64,000 nucleotides of DNA. Source: Dromaius novaehollandiae (lineage: Eukaryota; Chordata; Aves; Casuariiformes; Dromaiidae). A program made the translations under genes and the position numbers. How positions within the stretch are numbered: the stretch's first letter is position 1; each line of letters opens with the position of its first letter. The notes under the pieces are model-generated. The model ran no database searches. It saw nothing but the letters and a program-made list of their open reading frames with translations, and was not told the origin of the DNA. Below are positions 49,701 to 59,968 of this stretch, piece after piece. Location of the stretch: NCBI RefSeq assembly GCF_036370855.1, contig NC_088105.1:14327619-14391618 (forward strand). Reading direction: 5' to 3'.

Positions 49701-52700
49701 AGAGGATCTGACGTTTCTTTTCTCCAAAAACAAATTTCGCAGTGAGTTGCAACACGCACGTTTTGTCACTCACCGGAGCAGCTTTCACAAAGGCGGAGGC
49801 GAGCAGCGGCCCTCCCTCGCCGCCCTGCTCGCTGCTCCCGTTTTGGAGAAGATACCGAATTTTTGCCATTCCAGACTCAAGCACCTCTCATCATTTTTTG
49901 TTGTCCACTCTTCTTCTCCACCACAGTAAACAGAGTGCCTTGAATAAATTTGGGTCAGCTTCTGAATGACTTATGGAAAGAACGAGAAAGAGCCTTCACA
50001 GCAGCGGCTGGCGGAAGCGCGTGCCTCGGTACAGCCGCTTATTCGAACTATGCTGGAAAATCCACCTTGGGGTGTTTCAGCTGCCAAAGTCCCAGGAGTT
50101 TTTAGTGACCATTCTTTCTTCCATAACTTAATGTGCCTTTGCAAATGTTCTGTTAATTTGTCTTTTAGGCATTTGTGATTTTTTTTTAATTAATCTCTTA
50201 TTAGAACTAATGGCTCCTATTACTAATGCGGTGTGCTGTATTCCTGAGAGACTTGGCCACAGATGTGAAATTAATTTCTCCTAACTACTTACTATATGCT
50301 GATTATTTCAGAGGGATACCTGTGGGCTAAAGAAAATTAAGTACAGTCTGCAAAAAAAGAGAATAACCATTCCTTAATACCTGGAAGAAATAATCCTCTC
50401 TTCTCCTGCAGCTGATGGGCATTGGTTATTCAGAGATTTGTATAACATGAGACCAATTGCTAATCTAAACATCATCAGGGATATTGGCATAGGACACAAC
50501 AGAGAAATATCAAGATAATTTTTGTTTTTATTTCCAGTCCTTTTTGCAGCTTACATTAACCTTCTACACTCATTCCTGAGAGGTTCAAGTATACCCCAGA
50601 GAGTTGATTTAAGCTGTCTTGTCCCCTTAGTTCTTCCTAAATTCCAGCCTGGTCAGAAATGTTGGCTCCGTTTTCAACTAACAGTTTTAGTTGGAAAGCT
50701 ACCAGAAAACAAACTTATTTAAAACAAAATGATTAAGTAAACAACTTGATTAAAAATAAAACTCACAACAACTAAACACTCATTTTCTTTTAGTTGTAAA
50801 GTGAGTTCACTGTTCCAGGACTTGAACTTTAATTCATGTGTCACACCTCAGAGCAATACATATCTCACAAAGCACTGAAGGTTCCTACTTTGAAGTAGTT
50901 TAAGAATTCACCACAGAGTTGGTTTCATTTTTAAAGGATTCTGATATCAAAAGAGCTTAATAAAAGGATCAGGTAAGATGACGGCTAAAATCACAGAGCA
51001 GGCACCTGATCATTTCAGCCCTGAAATAAAGCTATCAACTAGGGAAACATTTAAGGTGAAGCTACCTGTCGCCATTGCCTGCCGTGACAGTAACTCTAAG
51101 TCGAACGCTGGAATAACAGCACAGAATAGCTCCACTGATTTACATAGTGCTTTACCTGTTTAACCTTTACCTGTGCATTTAAATACATGGGGAAACATCA
51201 TCACTCTATCCACATATTCTGAAAGTTTGGACCACGGCTTTCCATGTGCAATGACTCACCTAAAGCCAATTAACTGCTTTGCTCCAGAGACCTGTTTGAA
51301 CGCAGAACTAAGAGCTGATGAGAGCAACGTCCCAGAAGAGCAACGTACCTGTCTGCAACGAATGCGGTTTACTTTGAGGATTGAGAAAGCATTCTGGAGT
51401 ACTTATCACCAAGCACGCGACTGCCTGTCAAGCTGCTTGGCTGATACCTCTCTCCCAGGCTGCCTGTAAGGCCGTCCGCACCCTTAGCCCAATCCCGCCT
51501 GCAGTCTGACCTCTTCGAGGTACCCTTTAACCAGCAGGGAGGGGATTTCCACAGCCCAGTGAAGCCAGGCAGGTATCACCCTGCTCTTCATTTGTCTTCC
51601 AGCCTTCAGTCTGGGAGGAGATCGGGGCTCCACTGGGTAAGTGCGGGATGAGCAATATTGCCCGGAAACCTTCATTCTGGCCTTTTCTAACTTCAGAGAG
51701 CTTAACTCAACAAACTTAAAGATAGTTTTTGTCAATATGTTAAGTAGAAAGGGTATGAGGCAGCCCTTGCTCAGCTGAAATTTCCACTGACTTTAATGCT
51801 TGGATTTGCTCAAATGGTGAAAGGCTGGTTTCTCCTCTCAACTGTCACCATCCGTTAGCACATCTCAGAGACATCCCTTACTTTTCCACTTTTCACAGAA
51901 AAGACTACACTGTGACATTGAATGAGAAAAAAAACTATCATACTAAAATAATTTTTTTAAGAAAAAATAATAAATTTACATTTCTGCTAGTGTATTTATT
52001 TTCCATGAAGAAACTCTGGTTGCTGGTCTAACTCTGCTAGTTCCACCCAGCCTTTTTGTGGGTTTTGTTTAAACTTTCCCCATCATGCAATATGAATGGA
52101 AATGTTTCTTTTCAAAAACTTGAAGCTTTTAGGCAGTACAATTGTTTTTCCACTCCTCTCTAATCTTCAGCATTCTCACTGCTGTGCTCCTGACTGTCCT
52201 GACTATCCTGCACACGTTACAGAAGGGATCGGTTTTATAATCCCCGAGCACTTTCCTAGATCAATGTCTGACTAACACCACCTAGGCACTTCGAGAGCGT
52301 TTCATTAACTTGGATTAAATAGTCATCAAAAGGACTGCGTTACACACAGATGATACGATAAAGATGATGCCCACGGCCAGACTTAACAAACATAGTTGGT
52401 TGTTTAATGTCCCTCACACACCCAGTTTAACAAATACGGCCTTTGGGGGGAAGCAAAATAGACCGCAACCTGAACAAAACACGGCGCCAGTGTTTTGCAT
52501 CACCTACTTAACCTCAAACAAGATTTATCATCTCTTTTGCCAAGATGGTGCAATCCAGCTCATATCTGTCAAGAAAATTTGGTTGTGAGGAACAGACTGC
52601 TTCCCACCAAGCTGTTTGGTTTCTGTATCGACAAAAGCCGTGAGGACTAGGGGAACGTTCTGCCCTTTGAAACGCAGACTGTCTCACAGGCCTGGCTTCA

Positions 52701-54269
52701 GCTCCACCTTGCAGGAAGGATAACGGGGACACGGCAGGGCCAGGACAGCCGCCCGCAGCTCCTGGCCAACCGGCTGTTCTTACAACACCCGCAGTTAAAG
52801 TCACCTTTAAAAATTAAAACTTCAAAACAGTGGGTAGAAGTAGAACCAGAACCAACTGCTCAATGCACAAATTCGTGCTTTTTACAGTTTTACTGTGAGG
52901 AAGACAAATGCCCACCCAACAGCAGCACTAGAGCAGACATGCAGTCCCAGCTTATCCTCTTTTTGATAAATTTCACGTCTATTTTTAGAAGTTTTATAAA
53001 CTAAGATGAGTGCTTATGTAAAGCAGAGAGAGTGCCTAAAGGCTGGGAAAGACGAGCGCTCGAAGAGCTGCGCCTAGTTTGTGCATTGCTCAGAAAGAGG
53101 ATTTTGCCATTACGTGAAATAGGACCCATTTGCACTAGGACATGTTTTACTTTCCATTTAGGAAAGAGTGAACATTTAATTGCTCCAGGCTTAGCGTTAA
53201 TCCACAATAGTGCTAAATTTAGATCCAGAAACAGCTTCCTGCAATAAATTCAGATTTGTATGTTGTTAGCTTTAGAGCTGGAAACTGGTAGTGGGCGAAG
53301 GGCAACAGCCATCCAGGAGTGGTCTGGGGCGAGTAGCACCCACGGGGACAAAGTCAGAGACAGCGGCACCTTCACTTCAGTGGGCTTTGAGCAGTTTATT
53401 AAAAAACTACTGTGTCACACTGAAATTAAAAAAGGGACTAGACAGGCAGAATTTAATCAATAATTAAATAAGACTAAGGCTTTGAGTAAACATTTATACA
53501 AAAAAAAAAAAAAAAAAGATCAGTGTGGCAACTGCATTATTCATTGAGAAAACAGTGCCATGCTACACCATGCAGGGTTACTAGTATTCACCAATGCATA
53601 GTATAGAGGCAAACCACTTCCATCAGTAGCTGGACACCTCTGTGCTATTTTGTAGACAATCCTCCCAGTCCCTGTGCCTCGAAGGCGACACAGTCTGGAG
53701 CAGAGGAAAGAGCAGAGGCTCCGTCAGCGCTGCGGGAAGCAGCACGTCAGTGCTCTTTGCTGCTCTCCTATTCTGACACTTAAATGAGCCATTTCACAGA
53801 CAGCACCAGCACTGCAGAGCTGCAAATTAAAAAAAAAAGAACACTGAAAATGCGTGGAAACACCCCTGTGTAATCTGCAAAATGTAATACAAACCAAAAA
53901 GATGCATCTCAACATCTTACTCCTTTTGAAAATTATTTTCCTGCTAGCCATAGATAACAACAAGGGGTCAATAAGCCGAAGACATTTCTTAAACAACTCT
54001 AATGTATGCTTTGAACTACTGTGTAAAAGTACATTCCCCCCTCTTGACTTCAGGAAACTCTGCTATAAAGGCTTCGGACAATTTTTTGTATGTTTTTCTT
54101 ATCATCCAAGTCTCCTCTATAACAAGAATAAACAAGGACTAGCGTTTTGGAAAACATAGATACAGATTTAAACGCTGTGCAGTAAGTGCTACTCACTAGG
54201 GACTCAGATAAGATCAACACAGCTATTGCAACACATAACGCAACCAAGACGGAAAAACCTCATCTTCCA

Positions 54270-54510
54270 CCCTGGACGTTCGCTGCGTACGTTACAGCCC
54301 TCCGTGCGTCCCGCTGCCGCTGGTGGGGAGGGAAACCCCACAAGCGCAGGGAGAACAGAGCGTTCCCCAGGAAGCCTGCGCCCGGGCGAGCGCCGTCCCC
54401 GGGGCCAGGGCTCGTCTCCTCGGAAGCCCGAGCCCGGATTTCGTCGCAGGCAACAGCTAAGTTCTCCCTGACTTCAGCGGCGAAGCTTGCGCTGCAAGAC
54501 GCCCTCCCCC
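54270..54510. promoter_or_regulatory. CpG-rich patch 3.3-3.6 kb upstream of RGS2
   Basis: Roughly thirty CpG dinucleotides in about 240 bp, with abrupt borders against AT-rich DNA. This density approaches that of the RGS2 promoter island. There is no TATA box or recognised first exon beside it. It may be an orphan CpG island, an upstream promoter or a distal regulatory element. Confidence 0.45.
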
Positions 54511-55184
54511 CTCACATGGCCTTGGTCTTGCCCTTTTCCAGCGAGGTTACGTTCATAGATTTGTCCTCAGCTACCAAGAGCTTCGTCATTTGGAAAGCAC
54601 TGAGGTCAGCACACACGGGGACAAGTCTGGCCCGGCTGGGTGGTGTGCTGGTGTTCGCCGTGCAGACGGGTCACAGGCACCAGATCCCCATTCCTGGAGA
54701 GCGGCACTGAATGGGGAGCCCGACACAGCGTCTGGAGCTGCGTATTTTTGAAGGGCATCCTGCAACGTGCTGTGCCAGCACGCCGAGCCCTGCGCTCCAA
54801 CCGCAGCCCAGGGCTTTTCTAGTTCTCCCCAGATGTTCGGAGTAACGCCAGGCAGAGGGGCGCAGGAGAGGGGCGAGAGGCCAGTACCTCCTCGCTTGGC
54901 TCGATTAGTGTAGAGCAGCAGCTGTGGGAAACCTGAGCTCCCTCCAGACAGGCAGGCTGAGGTCCTGACCCATTTCGCCATCCCTGCTTTGAAAAACTAG
55001 AAGCTGGTAAAACATGGTAATATTTAGGTTTGGTGCATCTAAAACTGCCTGCTCAGCAAGCCCCCAAGCCGGCAGCCCCCTCCCCAGAGAGGCCTCAGCG
55101 TGCCCTGCAGCCCGTCCACAGCGATGACATTGTTGGAGATCAGATGCTTTTTTGTTGTTACACAAATGGAAAATATCTTTCGTC

Positions 55185-55192
55185 ATGCAAAT
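55185..55192 (+). promoter_or_regulatory. Octamer motif ATGCAAAT upstream of RGS2
   Basis: A perfect POU/Oct octamer 2.65 kb upstream of the RGS2 start codon. Single 8-bp matches are expected by chance in a window this size, and another perfect one lies at 21935-21942, so function is only possible. Confidence 0.2.
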
Positions 55193-55771
55193 GAGTGATC
55201 TACCTTCCAGCAAAGGTTAGTACCGGAGAAAAATCACACTGCACAGCATGATGAAGCAAGAAAATATTTTATAAAGTTTCTCTTCTGCAGACAAAACAGC
55301 AAAACCCATCCTTTAAGGGTACAATAAAGTCATAAATTAAAAATACACATATCATGCAGCCAATAAAATTTGATTTTAATCTAAATAGTTTTTAAGCTAG
55401 AATGCTCCAGTAAGTACTTTTTATAAGGACATCTAATCTCACAGTTCTATATTCAGCTTGTTTTTTTTTTACCTGGAATACTATTTATTTTTTTCCACTG
55501 TTCAAAGAGATTACGAATTTTATAAGGGCCCTCTTTAACAGGCACTTTTATTTTTATGGGTATCTGAAAGAAGCAATTAAAAGGTTTACAATAAAAAAGA
55601 TCAGACAAACACATGATTCACGCTGCAATTTTCCATACACTGACTACTGCCAACTTTACAATTTGGCAGATGCATGGGAATATTTCAGCCCTACCTTTCA
55701 AGTCTCCTCCAGAAGTATCAAGCAAGCATTTTATCAGGCTTCATGAACTTCAACAGGTTCTCAGGTTTGGT

Positions 55772-55803
55772 ACGAATAAGCCCCTGAACGAATAAGCCCC
55801 TGA
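55772..55803. repeat. 16-bp direct duplication
   Basis: Two perfect adjacent copies of acgaataagcccctga, at 55772-55787 and 55788-55803. A simple replication-slippage duplication. Confidence 0.9.
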
Positions 55804-57742
55804 ACTGTTAACTGCTCAACCAAACCTTACCATGGCTTGAACTTCAGAGCTCTCATTCCCACTTCTCAGGCATGTTTTCCCTCGTGTCTCAGCCACTGCT
55901 TACTTCCATCCCCTCTCAGTTTCCGTCCCATTTTCCCACAAGCAGCTGCGGCTGACCACATACTCCAGCCAGTCCTGTAACAACTCCCCACTCCCCACAA
56001 CAGACTTCTCTCTCTCATCCCTCTGAGCTTCCCGGCAGACTCTCCCTGCCCCCCAGGTCCACATTATTTCAAGATCCTGCTTCAGAGCTCGATGAGCTTC
56101 TGCAGTGGACGCAGACGGGAAGCCCCCACGTTCACCAAGCAGCTACACAAGTTACAGTTAGTACCACACTACTGCATCCAGGGCAGATACTCAAAGAAAA
56201 GGGACTCAGAGCAAATCAAGGTGAAAAACTTGAAACTAGCCTCAAAAATGGGGAAAAAAGGAAATTACAAGTCAGGTAGAAGAGTAGGATATACCAAGTG
56301 TCATGGCCTTGCAGCGGCTGGGTGAGAAAAATCCGCTCTGCTCTGGGTAAGGCCCCGGGCTGCATTTCCAGCAAGCTGTTTCACACCAAAGCAGCCTGCC
56401 CACCCCGGTCGGAGGCTGCACGCCGTGAGGTTCGCACGTGCGGACGGCGTTCCCGGTCTCCAGCAAGTCGCAGGCTGCTCAGCAGCTCCTGGCCAGCTCC
56501 AGCCCAAATCACTTGCAGCTGCACAGCTCGGCTGACCCCAGGGCTCGCCCCGAGCGAGGGTGGAAACGCTCGGAAGTCAGCACAGCTCTGTCCATCACAC
56601 AGGCACTGCCGCTGCTGGACCGCTCTCAGGCAAATTCCCTCCGATGGAGCTTCTGACACCAACGTTTCCACACCACTTGCAGCCTTACCTCCCCGGGAGT
56701 CTCCATATGCCCTCTTCCCCCATGGTAACATCTCCATAACAATTCCCTGTTAGAAATACATATAATACATACCTGTTGCCTTGAATGTTTTTTTTTGCAA
56801 TTTTGTAAAATTTGGAAGATGGAATTTTATTTTCCTACCAGACCCTCAATATATCCTGCAAAGGACATCTAACAGGCAGCACTGAAAATCATCCGTATTC
56901 AAATGTTTTTACAGATTACATGGTATTGATTTTCTCTATATATCTCATCTACAGCAAAATGCCTTTGCACAGCTGTGCGCACACTGCAGCCAGGGAGGTC
57001 GTCAGACCATGGCGATCCCCAAGGAGGATCGGACATCTGGAGCTACATGACTGCAAGGAAACCAGTCAGCACGGCAGGAGTCAAAGCCTCTCTGCTTTTC
57101 GGGGCAGAAAATTACGTGGTGTAAAGCAGTGTAGAAAGCAAGACATGCTCACAGAAAAGAGAAAAGCAGGGCAGGTTAAAGAGAAACTCGTGATTCCCAA
57201 ATCCAAATTCTTTGGGCATGATGCCCTTCAAAGGGACGCTGCTGAGAAGGAGCACATGGCCCCTGGGGCAAGCCAAAGGCTGAAGTCAGTCGTTGCAACC
57301 TCAGCCTGGTGTACTGGGAGCAATTTGCACAATTCACTGGTAGGTGGCAACACCATACAGGAATAAAAATATGCGCAGACAGCTTATTAAAATGATGAAT
57401 AGCCTGAGTCAGCTCACAGGTGGACACCAGAAATACCGAATACTCGGATTTATGCTTACTTTTTTATTAAGAAGCTTGCTACAGAGTCCTTCCCCGTGCG
57501 CGCGTACCCACCGCGCACAGCTATTTCCCGCAGCCGCGCAGGAGCGGCAGGCAGAGGCGCGGCGCAGCCTGCGGCACCGGCTCCCTCCCGCGCAGCGCTA
57601 GCGCGAAGAGCTGCCGAGACACGGCGAACGCGGGCCGCGGAGGGGGAGGCAAGGGGAGGGAGCCGCGCCGCAAGGCAGGCCCGGCCCCACGCCGCTTTTC
57701 TGCCAAAGAGCCCCGTCCGCGAGCGCCGCTCCCCGCGGCCAA

Positions 57743-57780
57743 GGGGCGGGGCGGGGCGGGGCGGGGGCGGGGCAGGGCGG
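57743..57780 (+). promoter_or_regulatory. RGS2: GC-box array (Sp/KLF sites) of the RGS2 promoter
   Basis: Repeated GGGGCGGGG-type boxes occur in tandem immediately before the TATA element. These are the usual binding sites for Sp1/KLF proteins. The regular spacing of the G runs could also support a G-quadruplex. Confidence 0.75.
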
Positions 57781-57781
57781 C

Positions 57782-57787
57782 TATAAG
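57782..57787 (+). promoter_or_regulatory. RGS2: TATA box of RGS2
   Basis: TATAAG sits between the GC-box array and the start codon, 54 bp before the ATG. A start site about 30 bp downstream would be near 57812 and give a 5' UTR of only about 25 nt. A TATA element is consistent with the strongly inducible expression known for RGS2. Confidence 0.7.
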
Positions 57788-57835
57788 GCGGGCGGCGGCG
57801 GCGGGGCCGGCGCGGAGCGGAGCGGGGCGGGCGCC

Positions 57836-57963
57836 ATGCAGAGCGCGCTGTTCCTGGCGCTGCAGCACCGCGGCGCGCAGATGGAGCGGGGCGGCCGCCG
57901 GCGCGGCGAGGAGGCGGAGGAGAAGGAGAAGGAGAAGGAGAAGGGCCGCGTCAAGAGGACGAT
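57836..57963 (+). CDS. RGS2: RGS2 exon 1 (coding part)
   Basis: Codes for residues 1-42 plus two bases of codon 43; donor GTGAGT at 57964. It contains a purine repeat of alternating GAG/AAG codons (four Glu-Lys pairs, residues 29-36) that accounts for the six-residue excess over human at this point. A second in-frame ATG is at 57881 (Met16). Confidence 0.96.
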
Positions 57964-59968
57964 GTGAGTGGGGTCGCCGGGGGGGATCCGCCGCCGCCGC
58001 CGCTGGGCTTCTCCGGGCTGCCGCTCTAAACATCCCTTTTTCCTTCCTCCAGCATTAGAGATTGGAAAACGAGGCTGAGCTTCTTCCTGCAAAACTCCTC
58101 CAATTCCGCTAAAATGAAACCCAAGAAGGCAGGAAAGCACCACACCTACTTCAGGTAACTTCTGATAAACACTGGAAGTGGCTCAAATATCTTACTAACT
58201 GAGAAATAAAACGTGAGCAGTGGTCTAATACCCTCCCTCCTTTTAAGCAGACCTTCCCCTGAAGAAGCCCAGCTGTGGTCGGAAGCTTTTGATGAACTTC
58301 TGGCTAACAAATGTAAGTTCTTCTTTAACGTGGAGCAGCTCCATCAGCCTTGCGCTCCTATGCGTTTCTAGGAGGTTTCTTCCTCGCGTGTCAGCGTTGT
58401 ACCTTGCTTTTGTTAATGCACGCAGCTTTGGTTCTGGTCTTTGAAATAAATGCTTTAAACCATTTCAAAACCAACTTTAGAGAAATAAATTCTTTTAAAT
58501 TTTGTAAGCCAATATTAAAACATCAAGAACACTTTATAGTAGAGGATTTTTTCTTCTTGATTTAGCTGTAACTTTGTAATTAAACCATACCTTGAGCTGG
58601 CTTTGCCAAACACCAGAGGCGCATTTGTTCACTGTGCTCTCTGCATATCCAAGACAAATGCATTAAAATAATTTGGGAATGATTTTGCAACACTGGTGTC
58701 AGAAGTTGAATGAACTCTGGGTTTTGCTGTAGCTCTGCACGGAAAGCACTTAGGAGCAGAGCAGAAAAGACTAAGAAATAATATCACCATTTGCGCTTTG
58801 AACTTCTGAGTTGACCTTTCCACTGCAAAAATATTCCACAGGTTTGTAGCACTGTCATAAATATTTATTCCAGTCTAAAGGTTAACACATGAAATCCTAT
58901 CTCAAGAGGTTTTTTTTTTTTTTTTTTTTTTAAGTATTTGTGCGTACATCAGAAAAGGGAACATACAGACCACAGATGGCTTTCATTTTTGTTTACCTAA
59001 AAACAACTAACAAAGTGAAGCTTGCCAAGCCATTAGAGGGTTAAGTTTTTGCATACGTAAATACAGACTTTATTGCCATGACACCCCTGAAAGAAACAGG
59101 CCAGAACTACAGCAATATGTTTTGGTAGGAACAGCCATGACAAATGGGCGAATTCAAGATTCCTGAAATACTTAATTGATGTATTTTTTGCTTCCCCCCT
59201 TCCCTAGATGGCCTTGCTGCTTTCCGAGCTTTCCTGAAGTCCGAGTTCTGTGAGGAGAACATTGAGTTCTGGTTGGCCTGCGAGGACTTCAAGAAAACCA
59301 AGTCACCCCAGAAGCTGACATCGAAAGCAAAAAAAATCTACAATGACTTCATTGAAAAGGAAGCTCCTAAAGAGGTAAAAAAAACCTAAACACAACTGCC
59401 CTGTTCTGTGGGTTCATACAGCCCTGCTTTATTTCTCTGAACTCATTTCAAGTTAGAGGCCAAAAATTCATCATACATAGCTCACTGTTAACATCTGCAT
59501 CTGAACAGAACTCACTTCCCCGACTGCCTTTCCACCAAGCTGGAAAATTGCACAAGCAGCATTTCAGAGTAGCCACCTTCTCTCAGCCAGAAAAAATCAG
59601 AGCCTCATTTAATACCTGTAACATATTTGAGAGTTAAGCATGGAAACAGTATCATCTAAATTGCTTTCTTTAAGGAAGTTTCATTAATCAAAGACTGTAG
59701 TAATAGGGTTTTTAGCTTTTTTCTCACCTCTCTCAAAAAATGTAGTTCTCTGAAGTAAAAGTCCTTCTTTGTATTTCAGATAAACATAGACTTTCAAACC
59801 AAGAACATGATTGCTCAGAATATTCAAGAAGCCACACATACCTGCTTCAGCGCAGCGCAGAAGAGAGTTTACAGCTTGATGGAGAACAACTCGTACCCAC
59901 GGTTTTTAGAATCCGAGTTCTATCAGGAGCTGTGCAAAAAAGCGCCCAGAGTGGCCCAGGCAACATGA
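57836..59968 (+). CDS. RGS2: RGS2, regulator of G-protein signalling 2 (complete, 5 exons)
   Basis: Exons are 57836-57963, 58053-58154, 58251-58312, 59208-59374 and 59780-59968. Together they are 648 nt, giving 215 residues plus stop (human 211). All introns are GT-AG and frames join without a break. The N-terminus [11 protein letters not shown] matches the RGS2 start, followed by an acidic/lysine EK tract (residues 25-36). Next is the basic amphipathic segment [15 protein letters not shown] (about 45-59), known in mammals for plasma-membrane targeting. The RGS domain covers about 87-203: [52 protein letters not shown] and [18 protein letters not shown]2 is a GTPase-activating protein that preferentially turns off Gq alpha. 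Cys112, Asn190 and Glu197 correspond to the human selectivity residues Cys106, Asn184 and Glu191. The ATG at 57836 is chosen because it is the first in the transcript, has G at -3 and aligns with the human start. Identity is very secure. Confidence 0.98.
58053..58154 (+). CDS. RGS2: RGS2 exon 2 (membrane-targeting helix)
   Basis: Acceptor cctccag ends at 58052; donor GTAACT at 58155. The 102 bp encode [18 protein letters not shown] and a lysine-rich linker. The preceding intron is only 89 bp and the following one 96 bp. Confidence 0.96.
58251..58312 (+). CDS. RGS2: RGS2 exon 3 (start of RGS domain)
   Basis: The 62-bp exon runs between acceptor aagcag and donor GTAAGT. It encodes [20 protein letters not shown], nearly identical to human RGS2, and matches the size and phase of the RGS13 exon at 8877-8938. 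Confidence 0.97.
58313..59207 (+). other. RGS2: RGS2 intron 3
   Basis: GT-AG intron of 895 bp, the longest in this gene. It contains a T23 run at 58910-58932 and otherwise AT-rich sequence; no other exon was recognised. Confidence 0.85.
58910..58932 (+). repeat. T23 homopolymer in RGS2 intron 3
   Basis: Uninterrupted T run about 275 bp upstream of the exon 4 acceptor; too far away to act as its polypyrimidine tract. Confidence 0.95.
59208..59374 (+). CDS. RGS2: RGS2 exon 4 (core of RGS domain)
   Basis: The 167-bp exon runs between acceptor tccctag and donor GTAAAA. It encodes KYGLAAF (Tyr codon split), [18 protein letters not shown] and IEKEAPKE. The Cys in SEFCEEN is the RGS2-specific residue that disfavours Gi binding in the mammalian protein. 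Confidence 0.97.
59375..59779 (+). other. RGS2: RGS2 intron 4
   Basis: GT-AG intron of 405 bp. Nothing further was recognised in it. Confidence 0.85.
59780..59968 (+). CDS. RGS2: RGS2 exon 5 (end of RGS domain and C-terminus)
   Basis: Acceptor atttcag ends at 59779. The exon encodes [19 protein letters not shown], the [19 protein letters not shown] block and [14 protein letters not shown] short tail (APRVAQAT) follows, then TGA at 59966-59968. The tail differs from the human one, which is normal for this region. Confidence 0.97.
   Translation: MNIDFQTKNMIAQNIQEATHTCFSAAQKRVYSLMENNSYPRFLESEFYQELCKKAPRVAQAT

Larger units (their letters stand above)
44690..57490. other. Gene-free interval, RGS2-proximal part
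   Basis: Non-coding DNA upstream of RGS2. It contains the tandem duplication at 46582-46739, CpG-rich patches at about 47040-47720, 54270-54510 and 56290-56700, an A18 run at 53500-53517 and a 16-bp direct duplication at 55772-55803. Open frames of 100-174 codons cluster in the GC-rich patches, where stop codons are rarer, and show no family resemblance. Confidence 0.5.
57494..58025. promoter_or_regulatory. RGS2: CpG island spanning RGS2 promoter and exon 1
   Basis: A dense run of CpG dinucleotides and very high GC content begins abruptly near 57494 and ends near the RGS2 exon 2 acceptor. It covers the core promoter, exon 1 and the 89-bp first intron, which is typical of a regulated housekeeping-like vertebrate promoter. 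The long antisense open frame through it is a by-product of base composition. Confidence 0.85.

Noticed and set aside
54186..54710. 174-codon open frame as a protein-coding gene
   Set aside because: No domain or signal is recognisable, the frame crosses a CpG-rich patch where stops are rare, and long antisense frames overlap it.
57521..58033. 170-codon open frame on the minus strand across the RGS2 promoter and exon 1
   Set aside because: It is antisense to a confirmed exon in a CpG island and consists of Ala/Arg/Pro/Leu low-complexity sequence produced by GC-rich composition.
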